DNA of 64,000 bases, taken from assembly GCA_900552455.1 (NCBI GenBank), contig URZX01000011.1, positions 1 to 64,000 on the forward strand. The letters are read 5' to 3'. Shown in pieces: positions 19,633 to 28,593 of this stretch (position 1 is its first letter; each line of letters starts with the position of its first letter). The notes below the pieces were generated by a model, which saw nothing but the letters and a program-made list of their open reading frames with translations, did no database searches and was not told where the DNA came from. The stretch comes from an uncultured Peptococcaceae bacterium. GTDB taxonomy: Bacteria; Bacillota; Peptococcia; Peptococcales; Peptococcaceae. The translations under genes and the position numbers were made by a program.

Positions 19633-20727
19633 TCATCGATACTGCAAAAAATTTTCTTCGTCTTCCGAGATCACCACATCGAGCGCTGTGCCAAAGCACT
19701 CCTGCAGATAAGCAGCGAGCTTTGCGAGCACCGGCCGCTCCCCTGCGTAGTGGGAAACATCGACCATCGGCAGGCCCATTTCCACAGCCTGCTGCGCGTC
19801 ATGGTATTTCATATCGCCGGTGACATACACATCGGCGCCAGCCGCTTTTGCCTGGGCGAGAAATTCTGTCGCGCTGCCACCGCAGAGCGCCACCCGCTCC
19901 ACGCGGCCCTGGGTCGGACCGGCAACAGCCAGCACAGAAATCCCCAGCGCCTGCTTCACACGCTCCAGCCACACATCAAAATCCAGCGGCTCCGGCAAAC
20001 GGCCAATGCGCCCGAGGCTTTCGATCGCTGCGCTCGCAAACACATCGTAGGCTGGTTCTTCGTATGGATGCGCCGCCACCAGCGCCTGCAGCACAGCGGC
20101 CAGCCTGTCGTGATCGACGAGCACCTCCAGTCGTGCTTCCTCCACCTGCTCCAGATGGCCCAACGTGCCGAGATATGGCGACGCGCCAGCCTGCGGACGG
20201 AACTGCCCCGTCCCCTGCACCGTCCAGGCGCAGGCTTCGTACGCGCCCTGGGCGCCGGCGCCGGCAGCAAAGAGCGCAGCCTTCACCTGCTCCAGATGGC
20301 TGAGCGGCACAAAAACCACCAGCTTATAGCGTGGTTTGCGCGCAGTTTCCGCCAAACCTTCGACATCCACCAGTCCCAGCCGCTCAGCGAGCACATCGTT
20401 GACACCGCCGCGCGCAATATCGAGGTTGGTGTGCGCAGAATAAATGGCGATGTCGTGCTTCAGGCAGAGCTGGCTCATGCGACCGATGGCAGAATCGGTG
20501 CGCAGCGATTTCACACCCTTGAAAATAAACGGATGGTGGCTGACGATGAGATCAGCCTCGCGACGCACAGCTTCCTCTGTCACCGCCAGCGACGGCGTCA
20601 GCGCCAGAAGCACGCGCCGCACCTCGGCGTTGGGATCACCGAGCTGCAGGCCGACGTTGTCCCAGTCTTCCTTGAGCTGCTGCGGCGCCAGTTTTTCCAG
20701 CGCCTGCATAATGTCTTTTACCTGCAT
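19633..20727 (-). CDS. Nif3-like dinuclear metal centre protein
   Basis: A 364-residue Nif3/YqfO family protein, formerly called GTP cyclohydrolase I type 2. The metal-binding segment SHHPFIFKG and the C-terminal GDMKYHDAQ are present, along with DWDNVGLQLGDP. Its length fits the family members carrying the inserted YqfO/PII-like domain (here about residues 130-235, LVVFVPLSHLEQVKAALFAA). Biochemical function is unsettled. The ATG at 20727 follows ATGGGAGGAGG and overlaps the trmK stop by 10 bases. The trmK-nif3 pair is conserved across Bacillota. Confidence 0.9.
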   Translation of the reverse strand: MQVKDIMQALEKLAPQQLKEDWDNVGLQLGDPNAEVRRVLLALTPSLAVTEEAVRREADLIVSHHPFIFKGVKSLRTDSAIGRMSQLCLKHDIAIYSAHTNLDIARGGVNDVLAERLGLVDVEGLAETARKPRYKLVVFVPLSHLEQVKAALFAAGAGAQGAYEACAWTVQGTGQFRPQAGASPYLGTLGHLEQVEEARLEVLVDHDRLAAVLQALVAAHPYEEPAYDVFASAAIESLGRIGRLPEPLDFDVWLERVKQALGISVLAVAGPTQGRVERVALCGGSATEFLAQAKAAGADVYVTGDMKYHDAQQAVEMGLPMVDVSHYAGERPVLAKLAAYLQECFGTALDVVISEDEENFLQYR

Positions 20728-21416
20728 GATCGTTCCTCCTCCCATTCTCTCCAAAGTGCGCTGAGCCTGTCGTAACGCTCTGCCACCTCGGCGCGGCGTG
20801 TGCGCACCGGCTCCCAGGCAGCAAGCAGCCGCTCGTCGTTTTCGCGGCGGGCGGCAAAATACGCCGTCGCAAGCGCGTCAGAGCGCGTGCGCAGCGTGAC
20901 GCCAAAATAGAGCGCAGTCTCGCTGTAGACCACCGGCGCTGCCGCCGGTTCCAGCGCAAACACTTCATAATAATGATCGTTTTCCAGGACCACCGTTTCC
21001 TCCACAACCGCAAAGCCATGGTCCATCGCCCAGCGGCGCAGGATCCACGGCGCCACGTTTGGCGAAACGATGATGCGCGCAAGGGCAGCCACCACCTCCG
21101 GCGCTGCCGAGAGGATCTCTGCCATCAGCCCGGCGCCCATGCCAGCCAGCGTCACCACGCTGACCTCGCCAGGCGCGAGCGCTGTCAGGCCGTCCCCCAG
21201 CCTGAGCGCGAGCTGCTCTGGCGAAATGCCGGCGCGGGCAGCGTTTTTGCGCGCCGCTTCCAGCGGTCCCTTATTGATATCACAGCCGATGGCGGCTGGC
21301 ACCTGACCACGCTCGATGAGCGCGATCGGCAGATACGCATGGTCGCAGCCGATATCTGCGACCTGCGCGCCCTGCGGCACCAGCTCCGCCACCGCTTCCA
21401 GTCGTTTTGACAGCAT
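20718..21416 (-). CDS. trmK: tRNA (adenine-22-N1)-methyltransferase
   Basis: A 232-residue SAM-dependent methyltransferase of the TrmK/YqfN family, which makes m1A22 in tRNA. Motif I reads VADIGCDHAYLPIALI, followed by IGCDINKGPLEAARKNA and the family segment VTLAGMGAGLMAEIL. Length is typical. It starts 9 bases after pgeF stops and overlaps the Nif3-like gene by 10 bases, matching the usual trmK-yqfO pairing. Confidence 0.93.
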   Translation of the reverse strand: MLSKRLEAVAELVPQGAQVADIGCDHAYLPIALIERGQVPAAIGCDINKGPLEAARKNAARAGISPEQLALRLGDGLTALAPGEVSVVTLAGMGAGLMAEILSAAPEVVAALARIIVSPNVAPWILRRWAMDHGFAVVEETVVLENDHYYEVFALEPAAAPVVYSETALYFGVTLRTRSDALATAYFAARRENDERLLAAWEPVRTRRAEVAERYDRLSALWREWEEERSCR

Positions 21417-21425
21417 GGCTCTCTC

Positions 21426-22241
21426 CTATCGCAGCATGATAAAGGCGGCCTGTCGCCCCACTTCTCCGCCAAAACGGCGGCGATGCGAGAAGAACAGATC
21501 GTCCCGGGCAAAGGTGGAGAGATCGACCAGCGTGATGTTTTCCTGCGGCACGCCAGCAGCACGCAGCTGATCGATGTTCGCCTGCCAGATATTGAAGAGA
21601 TATTTGCCATTTTTGCGCGGCACGAGCAAGCGCTCCGGCTTCACGGCGTGTGGACGGACAGCGTCAACGACCTCTTTACCAACCTCGAAATGCTCCGGAT
21701 CGATCGCCGGGCCAACGGCCACGAGGAGATCCTCTGGATTGGTGCCATAATTTTCCTGCATGGCGCGCACCGTTTCCATCGCAATGCCAGCCACCGTTCC
21801 GCGCCAGCCGGCGTGGCAGGCGCCGATGGCCTGATGCGCCGGATCGTAGAAAAGCACCGGCACACAGTCGGCGTAGGTGACAAAGAGCGCGCGTCGCGGC
21901 ACGTTGGTGATCATGCCGTCGGCATCGCCGAGCGCGTCGCTGGCACTGTGAAATCCGCGGCCGCCGTCCTTTTCACCAGCCACGAGCACCTTGTTGGAGT
22001 GGATGAAGTGCAGGCTTACCACCTCGCTCGGACTGATGCCAAAATTTGTCACAAAACGGTCGCGGTTGGCGCGCACCGTCATGATGTCGTCCTTTGTGTG
22101 CAGACCCAGATTCAGGGACTGATAAGGAAAATCACTGCGGCCGCCGTGGCGCGTTGAAAAAGCGTGGACGATGCCGGATTGAGCAGCCAGCGCGTCGGCT
22201 TCCACCCAGACCAGGCCATTGTTCGTTTGCAAATGATACAT
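21426..22241 (-). CDS. pgeF: Peptidoglycan editing factor PgeF (laccase-domain, YlmD/YfiH family)
   Basis: A 271-residue laccase-domain protein of the YfiH/YlmD group, annotated as peptidoglycan editing factor or polyphenol oxidase. The metal-site segments are SLHFIHSNKV, TYADCVPVLFYDP and ACHAGWRGTVAGIAME, with the conserved His, Cys and His. The ATG at 22241 has GAGGAGG 7 bases upstream; the frame is open to 22268. It sits 11 bases after cydC and 9 bases before trmK, in one transcript. Confidence 0.92.
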   Translation of the reverse strand: MYHLQTNNGLVWVEADALAAQSGIVHAFSTRHGGRSDFPYQSLNLGLHTKDDIMTVRANRDRFVTNFGISPSEVVSLHFIHSNKVLVAGEKDGGRGFHSASDALGDADGMITNVPRRALFVTYADCVPVLFYDPAHQAIGACHAGWRGTVAGIAMETVRAMQENYGTNPEDLLVAVGPAIDPEHFEVGKEVVDAVRPHAVKPERLLVPRKNGKYLFNIWQANIDQLRAAGVPQENITLVDLSTFARDDLFFSHRRRFGGEVGRQAAFIMLR

Positions 22242-22252
22242 GATCTTCCTCC

Positions 22253-23983
22253 TCAAAATTGTGAACATTCAATGTCATACAGGGCGCGATAATGACCGCC
22301 GCGCTGTTTGAGGAGCGCAGCGTGCGACCCCTGCTCAATGATTTTACCATACGAGACCACGTATGAAAAGTCAAGCTTTTCCAATAGCGTCAGGCTGTGG
22401 CTGATAATGATCACAGTACGCCCTTCGCCCCAGGCCAGAAGCCGCGCGAAAATCCGCTCAGCCAGCCGTTTGTCGAGCTTCTGCAGCGCTTCGTCGAGGA
22501 TCGCGATCCTTGGCTCCTGCACGATCATGCGCGCGATCGCCAGGCGCTGCCGCTGGCCGCCGGAAAACGCCCGCGCATTTTCCGAGAGGATGGTGTCCAA
22601 TCCCTGCGGCAGCGCGCGCACGATCTCGTCCAGCTCAACCATTTCCAGCGCCTGCCAGATGGCGTCGTCGCTCACGCGCACGTTCGCCAGCTGCATATTT
22701 TCACGGATCGAGGTGTAGAAGAAATAGCTTTCCTGATCGACACTGGCCACAATGCGATGCAGCGTTGCTTCGTCAAGCGTCGCGATATCCACGCCGCCGA
22801 TCCGCACAGAGCCGCCGTCCGGCTGCCAGAGTCCGGAGAAGAGCCGCGCCAGCGAGGATTTTCCGCTGCCGCTCTCGCCGACGATGGCGACGTGCTGTCC
22901 CGCTGGGATCTCCAGATTGAGATCCTCGATAAAACGCCGTCCCTCCTGATGATAATTGAAGCGCACATGCTCCGCCGTCAGTGTGAACGATTGCGGCAGC
23001 GTGTCGCTTTTTATTTTGCGCTGCGGCGTCGGCGTCTCGTAAACCTGGCGCATTTCCTCGGCAGCTGCGAGGGATTCATCCATCTGCAGCACCGCCTCCG
23101 GCATCTGCAGGATCGCTTCGTAGCTGGCCAGCACCAAAAGCGCCAGCATCGCCACATACACACCTGCCAGTGCCCCATCCTGCACCGCCGGCACCATCAG
23201 CCAGAGCGCAGCGAGCATGCTGAGATGGCTGAGGGCAAAGGTCAGTCGACTCACGAGCTTTTTCTTCAAACTCATGCGCGCGTGCAGGAGCGTCAGCTGC
23301 TCGGCTTTTTCTGTGAGCGCCTGCTGCACCGCTTCCAGTCTGCCGAAAAGATGCAGATCCGCCAGGCCGTGCTTAGCGTCGAGAAATTGCTCCGACAGCG
23401 CCGTCTGCAGCAGCGCTGCTTCATGCTTGTGCGCGCGTCCGCCGGAAAGCGCCAGCGCCGGCACAACGATCCCTGCCAGGATCTGACCGACGAGCAGAAG
23501 CGGGATCAGCACCGGCTGATAAAACGCCAGAAAGAGCGCGCAGACTGTGTAGATGATGAGGCTGCCCAGCGGCACCGAGACGGCCTTGAGATAAAAATAT
23601 TGCAGCACGTTGATGTCCGTGACAAATTGGTTGTAGAGCTTTCCCTCGGCGTAATCCGGCAGCGCGTCCGGGACCAGCGGCTCAAGATGGTCGTAGAAAT
23701 CTCGCCGCAGATGGCCGAGGATGCGAAACGCGACGCTGTGATTGAGCAGCCGCTCCACATAGCGCACGACTGCGCGCCCGATGCCGAAAAAACGCACACC
23801 GGTGATGAGCGGCATGAGCAGGAGCACCTCCGGCGTCAGCGCCGCTTTCGAGAGCAAGAGTCCCGACGTCGCCAAAAGCCCGGCGTTGCCGAGCACCGTC
23901 AACGCCACGAGCAGACTTCCCAGCAGCACGCGCCAACGATACGGCGCCAACAGCCGCAATAACCAACGGATCGTATCAGACAT
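22253..23983 (-). CDS. cydC: Thiol exporter subunit CydC (ABC transporter, cytochrome bd assembly)
   Basis: A 576-residue fused membrane and ATPase half-transporter. Six helices occupy about residues 15-300, then Walker A GESGSGKSS, signature FSGGQRQRLAIARM, Walker B IAILDEALQKLD and H-loop IISHSLTLL. In characterised bacteria CydDC exports glutathione or cysteine to the periplasm and is needed for bd oxidase assembly. The ATG at 23983 overlaps the cydD stop by 8 bases; the frame runs open to 24085. Being beside cydD and just downstream of cydAB supports the assignment over a generic exporter. Confidence 0.9.
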   Translation of the reverse strand: MSDTIRWLLRLLAPYRWRVLLGSLLVALTVLGNAGLLATSGLLLSKAALTPEVLLLMPLITGVRFFGIGRAVVRYVERLLNHSVAFRILGHLRRDFYDHLEPLVPDALPDYAEGKLYNQFVTDINVLQYFYLKAVSVPLGSLIIYTVCALFLAFYQPVLIPLLLVGQILAGIVVPALALSGGRAHKHEAALLQTALSEQFLDAKHGLADLHLFGRLEAVQQALTEKAEQLTLLHARMSLKKKLVSRLTFALSHLSMLAALWLMVPAVQDGALAGVYVAMLALLVLASYEAILQMPEAVLQMDESLAAAEEMRQVYETPTPQRKIKSDTLPQSFTLTAEHVRFNYHQEGRRFIEDLNLEIPAGQHVAIVGESGSGKSSLARLFSGLWQPDGGSVRIGGVDIATLDEATLHRIVASVDQESYFFYTSIRENMQLANVRVSDDAIWQALEMVELDEIVRALPQGLDTILSENARAFSGGQRQRLAIARMIVQEPRIAILDEALQKLDKRLAERIFARLLAWGEGRTVIIISHSLTLLEKLDFSYVVSYGKIIEQGSHAALLKQRGGHYRALYDIECSQF

Positions 23984-25706
23984 AAGAAGCCGCCTCCCTT
24001 CCTGTCGCTTCCAGAAAATGCCCGGCATCGTCGACAATCTCTTCGTAGCTGCCGCTGGCTGTGATGCGTCCATGGCGCATGACAACGATGCGGTCCACCT
24101 GGCGCAGCGTCTGCAGACGATGCGCGATGATCCAGGTGGCGCGTCCGCGCGTCAGAGGATCGAGGGCATCGACCAGCGCGCGTTCGCTCTCCACATCGAG
24201 GTTGTCGGTCATCTCGTCGAGAAAGAGCACGTCACTCTCGCGATATAGAGCGCGCGCCACCAAAAGCAGCGCCGTCTGCCCGCCGGAAAGCTGTTGTCCG
24301 CCCTGACCGATGAGCGTATCCAGCCCCGTCGGCAGCGTGCGCAACAGCGCCGTCAGCCCAACCTGGTCAGCGATCTTCGCCGCGCGCGCAGCTGCTTCCG
24401 CTGAAAGATCGCCGGCAAAGGCGATGTTCTCGCGCACCGTTCCCTGGAAAATGTACGGCGTCTGCAGCACCGCCGCCAGTCGTGCGTGATACGCGTCACG
24501 CCGCCACTTTTTGAGGGGCACCTCGTTGACAAAGATCGTGCCGGCAGTCGGCGTGAGAAATCCCATCGCCAGCATCATCAGCGTCGTCTTGCCGCTGCCG
24601 CTGTCGCCAACGAAGGCCAGCGACTGGCCGGCAGAAAGCGTGAGCGACACATCGTGCACCGCATCCTCCGCTGCGTCTGGATAACGATAGCTGACGTGCT
24701 CAAAGCGGATCGACGTGACCTTTTCTTCCGCGTGATCGCCGCCAGGCATTGGCCACGGCTCTATTTCAAGAAAGGCGTAGATGCTCTTCGCCGCTTCCTG
24801 CGCGTTGATGCCAGAGTGAAAATACTGGCCGAGGGTGCGCATCGGCTGGTAATATTCCGGCGCCAGAAGCAGGATGTAAAATCCAATGAGAAACGTCAGC
24901 GTGCCATTGCAGAGCCGCAGCCCCAGCCCGACCGCCACCATGGCGATCGAGATCGTCGCCACAAGCTCCAGCGCCAGCGACGAAATGAAGGCCCATTTCT
25001 GCACAGAAAACGTCGCCTTGCGATAGGCTTCGCTGATCTCGCCGATCTTTTCTCCCTGCTGACGGCTGCGGCCAAGAGATTTCAGCGTCACGAGCCCAGC
25101 GAGCACATCCTGCAGAAAAGCGGCGAAACGCGTCAACAGCACCCACTGGCGCACGCTCTCGCGCTGTGTCCACTTGCCGATGAGGATCATGAAAACCGGG
25201 ATCAGCGGCAGCGTCACCAGCATCACCACCGCGCTCAGCGGATCGCGCGGAAAGATCACGATGAGAAAGAGCACTGGAATGAACACCGCTTTGAAGAGCT
25301 GCGGCAGATAGCCGCTGAAATAATTTTCCAGCGTGTCGATCCCGTCGTAGAGCAGATTCAGCAGCTTGCCAGCCTGCAGCGTTTCCAGCTGCGCCGGCGA
25401 AAGCTGCGCGAGCTTTTCGACGAGCCGCGCCCGCAGATCCATTTTGACGCGCGTGGCCAGCCGCAGGCTGCACATTTCTTCGGCGCAATCGAGCGCAATG
25501 CGCAGCGCCAGCGCCACCAGCGCTGTGAGAAAACTCGCTGCGAGCGCTGCCCGCGATGCGCTGCCCATAAAGATCCCGTCGACGATCACCGCCACCGACC
25601 AGGTCTGCCAGAGGATCGCTGCCGCCGCGCCGAGACTCGCCAGCACCGATCCTGCGAAAAGCAGCCGCTGCCTGCGCGCTTCTCTGAGAAGCTTCTTGTC
25701 AACCAT
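23976..25706 (-). CDS. cydD: Thiol exporter subunit CydD (ABC transporter, cytochrome bd assembly)
   Basis: A 576-residue half-transporter, partner of CydC. The membrane domain includes the cytoplasmic loop motif GLVTLKSLGRS typical of CydD. The ATPase domain has Walker A GDSGSGKTTL, signature LSGGQTALLLVARAL, Walker B VLFLDEMTDNLD and H-loop IIAHRLQTL. Together with CydC it would form the heterodimer that supplies reduced thiols for bd oxidase maturation. ATG follows GGAAAGGAGG. A terminator-like hairpin lies between cydB and this gene, so its expression is probably set below that of cydAB or from read-through. Confidence 0.9.
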   Translation of the reverse strand: MVDKKLLREARRQRLLFAGSVLASLGAAAAILWQTWSVAVIVDGIFMGSASRAALAASFLTALVALALRIALDCAEEMCSLRLATRVKMDLRARLVEKLAQLSPAQLETLQAGKLLNLLYDGIDTLENYFSGYLPQLFKAVFIPVLFLIVIFPRDPLSAVVMLVTLPLIPVFMILIGKWTQRESVRQWVLLTRFAAFLQDVLAGLVTLKSLGRSRQQGEKIGEISEAYRKATFSVQKWAFISSLALELVATISIAMVAVGLGLRLCNGTLTFLIGFYILLLAPEYYQPMRTLGQYFHSGINAQEAAKSIYAFLEIEPWPMPGGDHAEEKVTSIRFEHVSYRYPDAAEDAVHDVSLTLSAGQSLAFVGDSGSGKTTLMMLAMGFLTPTAGTIFVNEVPLKKWRRDAYHARLAAVLQTPYIFQGTVRENIAFAGDLSAEAAARAAKIADQVGLTALLRTLPTGLDTLIGQGGQQLSGGQTALLLVARALYRESDVLFLDEMTDNLDVESERALVDALDPLTRGRATWIIAHRLQTLRQVDRIVVMRHGRITASGSYEEIVDDAGHFLEATGREAASYV

Positions 25707-25730
25707 GAGGGCCTCCTTTCCACAACTATC

Positions 25731-25758
25731 AAAAAAGCGCCTCCCTTGCGAGAGGCGC
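25731..25758 (-). terminator. Terminator between cydAB and cydDC
   Basis: The stem GCGCCTC / GAGGCGC with an 8-base loop is followed by six T on the minus strand. It lies directly after cydB, and no promoter is visible between it and cydD. Confidence 0.7.
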
Positions 25759-25767
25759 CTGCGCCTG

Positions 25768-26775
25768 TTAGTATTTGAGTTTCTTCTTCGTCACGCGTGC
25801 ACGGAACACATAGAAGGACCAGATCTGATAAGCCAGCACAACCGGCACCAGTGTCAGAGCAACCTTCGTCATGAAGCTCAGCGTTTTTGGCGAAGAGGCT
25901 GCGTTGTAAATGTCAAGGCTGTACGCAGGATCGATCGTCGAGATCATGATGTTCGGGAACATCCCTGCGAACACACCAGCGACACAGCAGGCGATCGCCA
26001 GCCCGATGCAGATGAACGCTTTGCCGGACGCGTGCTTCTTCGTGAAGAGCACCGACAGGATCATCAGCACAGCCGCCAGCGCGACAAAAACGATGGCGAG
26101 CACATTTTCAAACATGGTGCTGGCGAAAAATGCCCAGACCACCCAGACAACCGTGACCACGATCATCGGAATGCCCAGCTTTTCCGCAACGCCCTGTGCG
26201 CGTTCGAGCACAGCCTGGTCGCCAGCCTTGAGCATCAGATAGCAGGCCCCGTGATAGAGGAAAATCAGCGCCAGCATCACGCCGCCGACGAGACAGAACG
26301 GACGGAGCAGCGTAAAGAAGCTGCCAGCGTACTGCATCTCTGCGTCGATCGGCACGCCGATGACCAGGTTCGAGACAGCGACGCCCCAGAGGATCGCCGA
26401 CAGGATCGAGGAAATAGCGATGACCGCATCCCATTTTTTACGCCAGGAGAGACTTGGCTTCTGACTGCGGAATTCGATCCCAGTCGCGCGCAGGATCAGC
26501 GCCAAAAGGATCAGGAAGAGCGCCAGATACCAGCCGCTGAACATCGTCGCGTAAACGTGTGGGAACGCAGCGAACATCGCGCCGCCGGCAGTGATCAGCC
26601 AGACTTCGTTGCCGTCCCAGAAAGGCCCGATCGTGTTCAACACAACGCGGCGTTCGTCGTCGTCCTTGCCGAGGATCGGCACCAGCGCGCCGACACCGTA
26701 GTCAAACCCTTCCAGGAAGAAGAAGCCAATGAAGAGTACGGTGATGAGAATGAACCAGAGAATATTTAAATCCAT
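25768..26775 (-). CDS. cydB: Cytochrome bd ubiquinol oxidase subunit II
   Basis: A 335-residue polytopic membrane protein with eight or nine helices. It opens with NILWFILITVLFIGFFFLEG and FDYGVGALVPILG, the CydB signature. The segment TIGPFWDGNEVWLITAG, with conserved Trp, Asp and Glu, is also diagnostic. With CydA it forms the bd-type quinol oxidase that reduces oxygen to water with high affinity. It overlaps the end of cydA by 10 bases. It implies tolerance or use of low oxygen in an otherwise anaerobe-like gene set. Confidence 0.96.
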   Translation of the reverse strand: MDLNILWFILITVLFIGFFFLEGFDYGVGALVPILGKDDDERRVVLNTIGPFWDGNEVWLITAGGAMFAAFPHVYATMFSGWYLALFLILLALILRATGIEFRSQKPSLSWRKKWDAVIAISSILSAILWGVAVSNLVIGVPIDAEMQYAGSFFTLLRPFCLVGGVMLALIFLYHGACYLMLKAGDQAVLERAQGVAEKLGIPMIVVTVVWVVWAFFASTMFENVLAIVFVALAAVLMILSVLFTKKHASGKAFICIGLAIACCVAGVFAGMFPNIMISTIDPAYSLDIYNAASSPKTLSFMTKVALTLVPVVLAYQIWSFYVFRARVTKKKLKY

Positions 26776-28145
26776 AACGAGCCCTCCTCTGCCGCTTTCG
26801 GCTTCTTGTCTTCATCGTCCACTTTCTTTGCAGCGCGTGCCAGAAGCCCCACGTCGATGATCGCGAGGATCAGGTACACAAGCGTGAAGCCGACCAGCGT
26901 GATCAGCACCTCGCCACCGCTGACGACCTGCGAAACAGCGTCAGAGGTTTTCTGCAAACCGTAGACGATCCATGGCTGACGTCCGACTTCCGTGAGGATC
27001 CAGCCAAAGGAATTGGCCAGATAAGGGAAGGCCATCAGTGGCAGGAACAAAAGCATCAGCTTCGAGCCCTTGACCTCGCGTTTGGTCTTGACCATGAAGC
27101 AGGCGATGAGCGCGCCCAGCACAAGCAGGCTGCCAGCGCCGACCATGATGCGGAAGCTCCAGAACATCAGCGGAACATCAGGAATGTAATTGCCTTCACC
27201 GTATTCCTGCTCATACTGTTCTTGGAGATCGTTGATCCCCTGCACAGGATCGGTGAAATTATTATGCGCCATGAAGCTCAACAGCCCCGGAATGGCGATC
27301 TCAGAAGTGTTTTCGTGATTTTCAGTGTCGATATTTGCGTACAGTGCCAGTGGTGCGCTGTCTTCGGTTTCCCAAAGCGCTTCCATAGCGGCCATCTTCA
27401 TTGGCACTTCGTCGGTCAGATACTGGCCCTGCATGTGGCCAACGCCAGCGACAGCGATCGAAGCGATGAGCCCCATGATGGCTGCAAATTTGAACGACGA
27501 TTTCATGACCGGCACATTTTTCTTACGCACCAGATGCCAGGCGCTGATGCCCAGCATGAAAAATGCTGCCGTCGTCAGCCCGGCTGTGAACACATGGGCG
27601 AATTGATGGAAGAAATACGAATTGCCGACGATCTCAGCAAAATTATCCATCTCAACGCGTCCGTTGTTGAGCACATAGCCCTGTGGGTGCTGCATGAACG
27701 AGTTCGCGACCAGGATCCACATTGCAGACAGGTTGGACGCGATCGCGACCAGCCAGATGCTCGCCAGGTGCACCGCCTTTGGCAGCTTATCCCAGCCGAA
27801 GATCCACACGCCCAGGAACGTCGATTCGATGAAGAATGCCAACAGCGCTTCAATCGCCAGCGGCGCGCCAAAGATATCGCCCATGAAACGTGCGTACTCG
27901 GACCAGTTCATCCCGAACTGGAATTCCTGAACAAGACCAGTGACGACCCCCATGACAAAGTTAATAAGGAAGAGTTTTCCCCAGAATTTCGTCATCGTTT
28001 TATATTTTGGATCGCCAGTTCTATAATACTTTGTTTGAATCATTGCTGTCATGATGGACAAGCCAAGGGTCAACGGCACAAACAGAAAATGATAGACCGT
28101 TGTGATGGCGAACTGCCAACGTGCCAACAGTAATGCATCGAGCAT
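26766..28145 (-). CDS. cydA: Cytochrome bd ubiquinol oxidase subunit I
   Basis: A 459-residue haem-bearing subunit. The N-terminus LLLARWQFAITTVYHFLFVP contains the conserved axial His near residue 17, and TEVGRQPWIVYG is the haem/quinol signature. Length suggests the short Q-loop form usual in Gram-positive bacteria. The ATG at 28145 has AGGAGG 6 bases upstream; the ATG at 28151 abuts that site. It overlaps cydB by 10 bases and lies 31 bases after ridA in the same direction. Confidence 0.96.
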   Translation of the reverse strand: MLDALLLARWQFAITTVYHFLFVPLTLGLSIMTAMIQTKYYRTGDPKYKTMTKFWGKLFLINFVMGVVTGLVQEFQFGMNWSEYARFMGDIFGAPLAIEALLAFFIESTFLGVWIFGWDKLPKAVHLASIWLVAIASNLSAMWILVANSFMQHPQGYVLNNGRVEMDNFAEIVGNSYFFHQFAHVFTAGLTTAAFFMLGISAWHLVRKKNVPVMKSSFKFAAIMGLIASIAVAGVGHMQGQYLTDEVPMKMAAMEALWETEDSAPLALYANIDTENHENTSEIAIPGLLSFMAHNNFTDPVQGINDLQEQYEQEYGEGNYIPDVPLMFWSFRIMVGAGSLLVLGALIACFMVKTKREVKGSKLMLLFLPLMAFPYLANSFGWILTEVGRQPWIVYGLQKTSDAVSQVVSGGEVLITLVGFTLVYLILAIIDVGLLARAAKKVDDEDKKPKAAEEGSLWI

Positions 28146-28176
28146 AACCATCCTCCTTTTTCATAATCTCCTATTC

Positions 28177-28560
28177 TCAGCGTACAGCGATCGCTTCGAT
28201 TTCCACCTGCATATCCTTCGGCAGACGTGCCACTTCCACACAGCCGCGCGCCGGCGCGTCTTTTTCGAAGTAGCTGCCGTAGGCTTCGTTGACCACGGCG
28301 AAATCGTTCATATCCTTGAGGTAGATCGTCGTCTTAACGATATCCTCCACGCTCGCGCCTGCTTCTGCCAGGATGGCTGCGATGTTGTCCATGCACTGTC
28401 TGGTCTGGGCAGCGATGTCACCTTCTGCGACGTTGCCCGTTGCCGGGTTGATCGGAATCTGCCCGGAGACAAAGATCATCTCTCCGCTCGCGGCCACGCC
28501 CTGAGAATATGGGCCCAAGGCAGCCGGCGCTTTTTCTGTTGCCAGGATCTTTTTGCTCAT
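28177..28560 (-). CDS. ridA: RidA family reactive enamine/imine deaminase
   Basis: A 127-residue RidA/YjgF/TdcF family protein. Landmarks are GPYSQGVAASGEMIFVSGQ, the conserved Arg in AAQTRQCMDNI, and GCVEVARLPKDMQVEIEAI at the C-terminus. RidA hydrolyses reactive enamines such as 2-aminoacrylate released by PLP enzymes, protecting pathways such as branched-chain synthesis. It lies between a metallophosphoesterase gene and cydA in the same direction, with short gaps and no terminator. Confidence 0.95.
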   Translation of the reverse strand: MSKKILATEKAPAALGPYSQGVAASGEMIFVSGQIPINPATGNVAEGDIAAQTRQCMDNIAAILAEAGASVEDIVKTTIYLKDMNDFAVVNEAYGSYFEKDAPARGCVEVARLPKDMQVEIEAIAVR

Positions 28561-28593
28561 TATGATTCACCTCCATTCGCAATCATTCCCTAT

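Noticed and set aside
22397..23962. A 521-codon plus-strand frame over cydC, and similar long frames over cydD (24486-25778) and cydB (25366-26769)
   Set aside because: All are Arg/Gln/His-rich antisense frames opposite genes with complete ABC or oxidase motifs.
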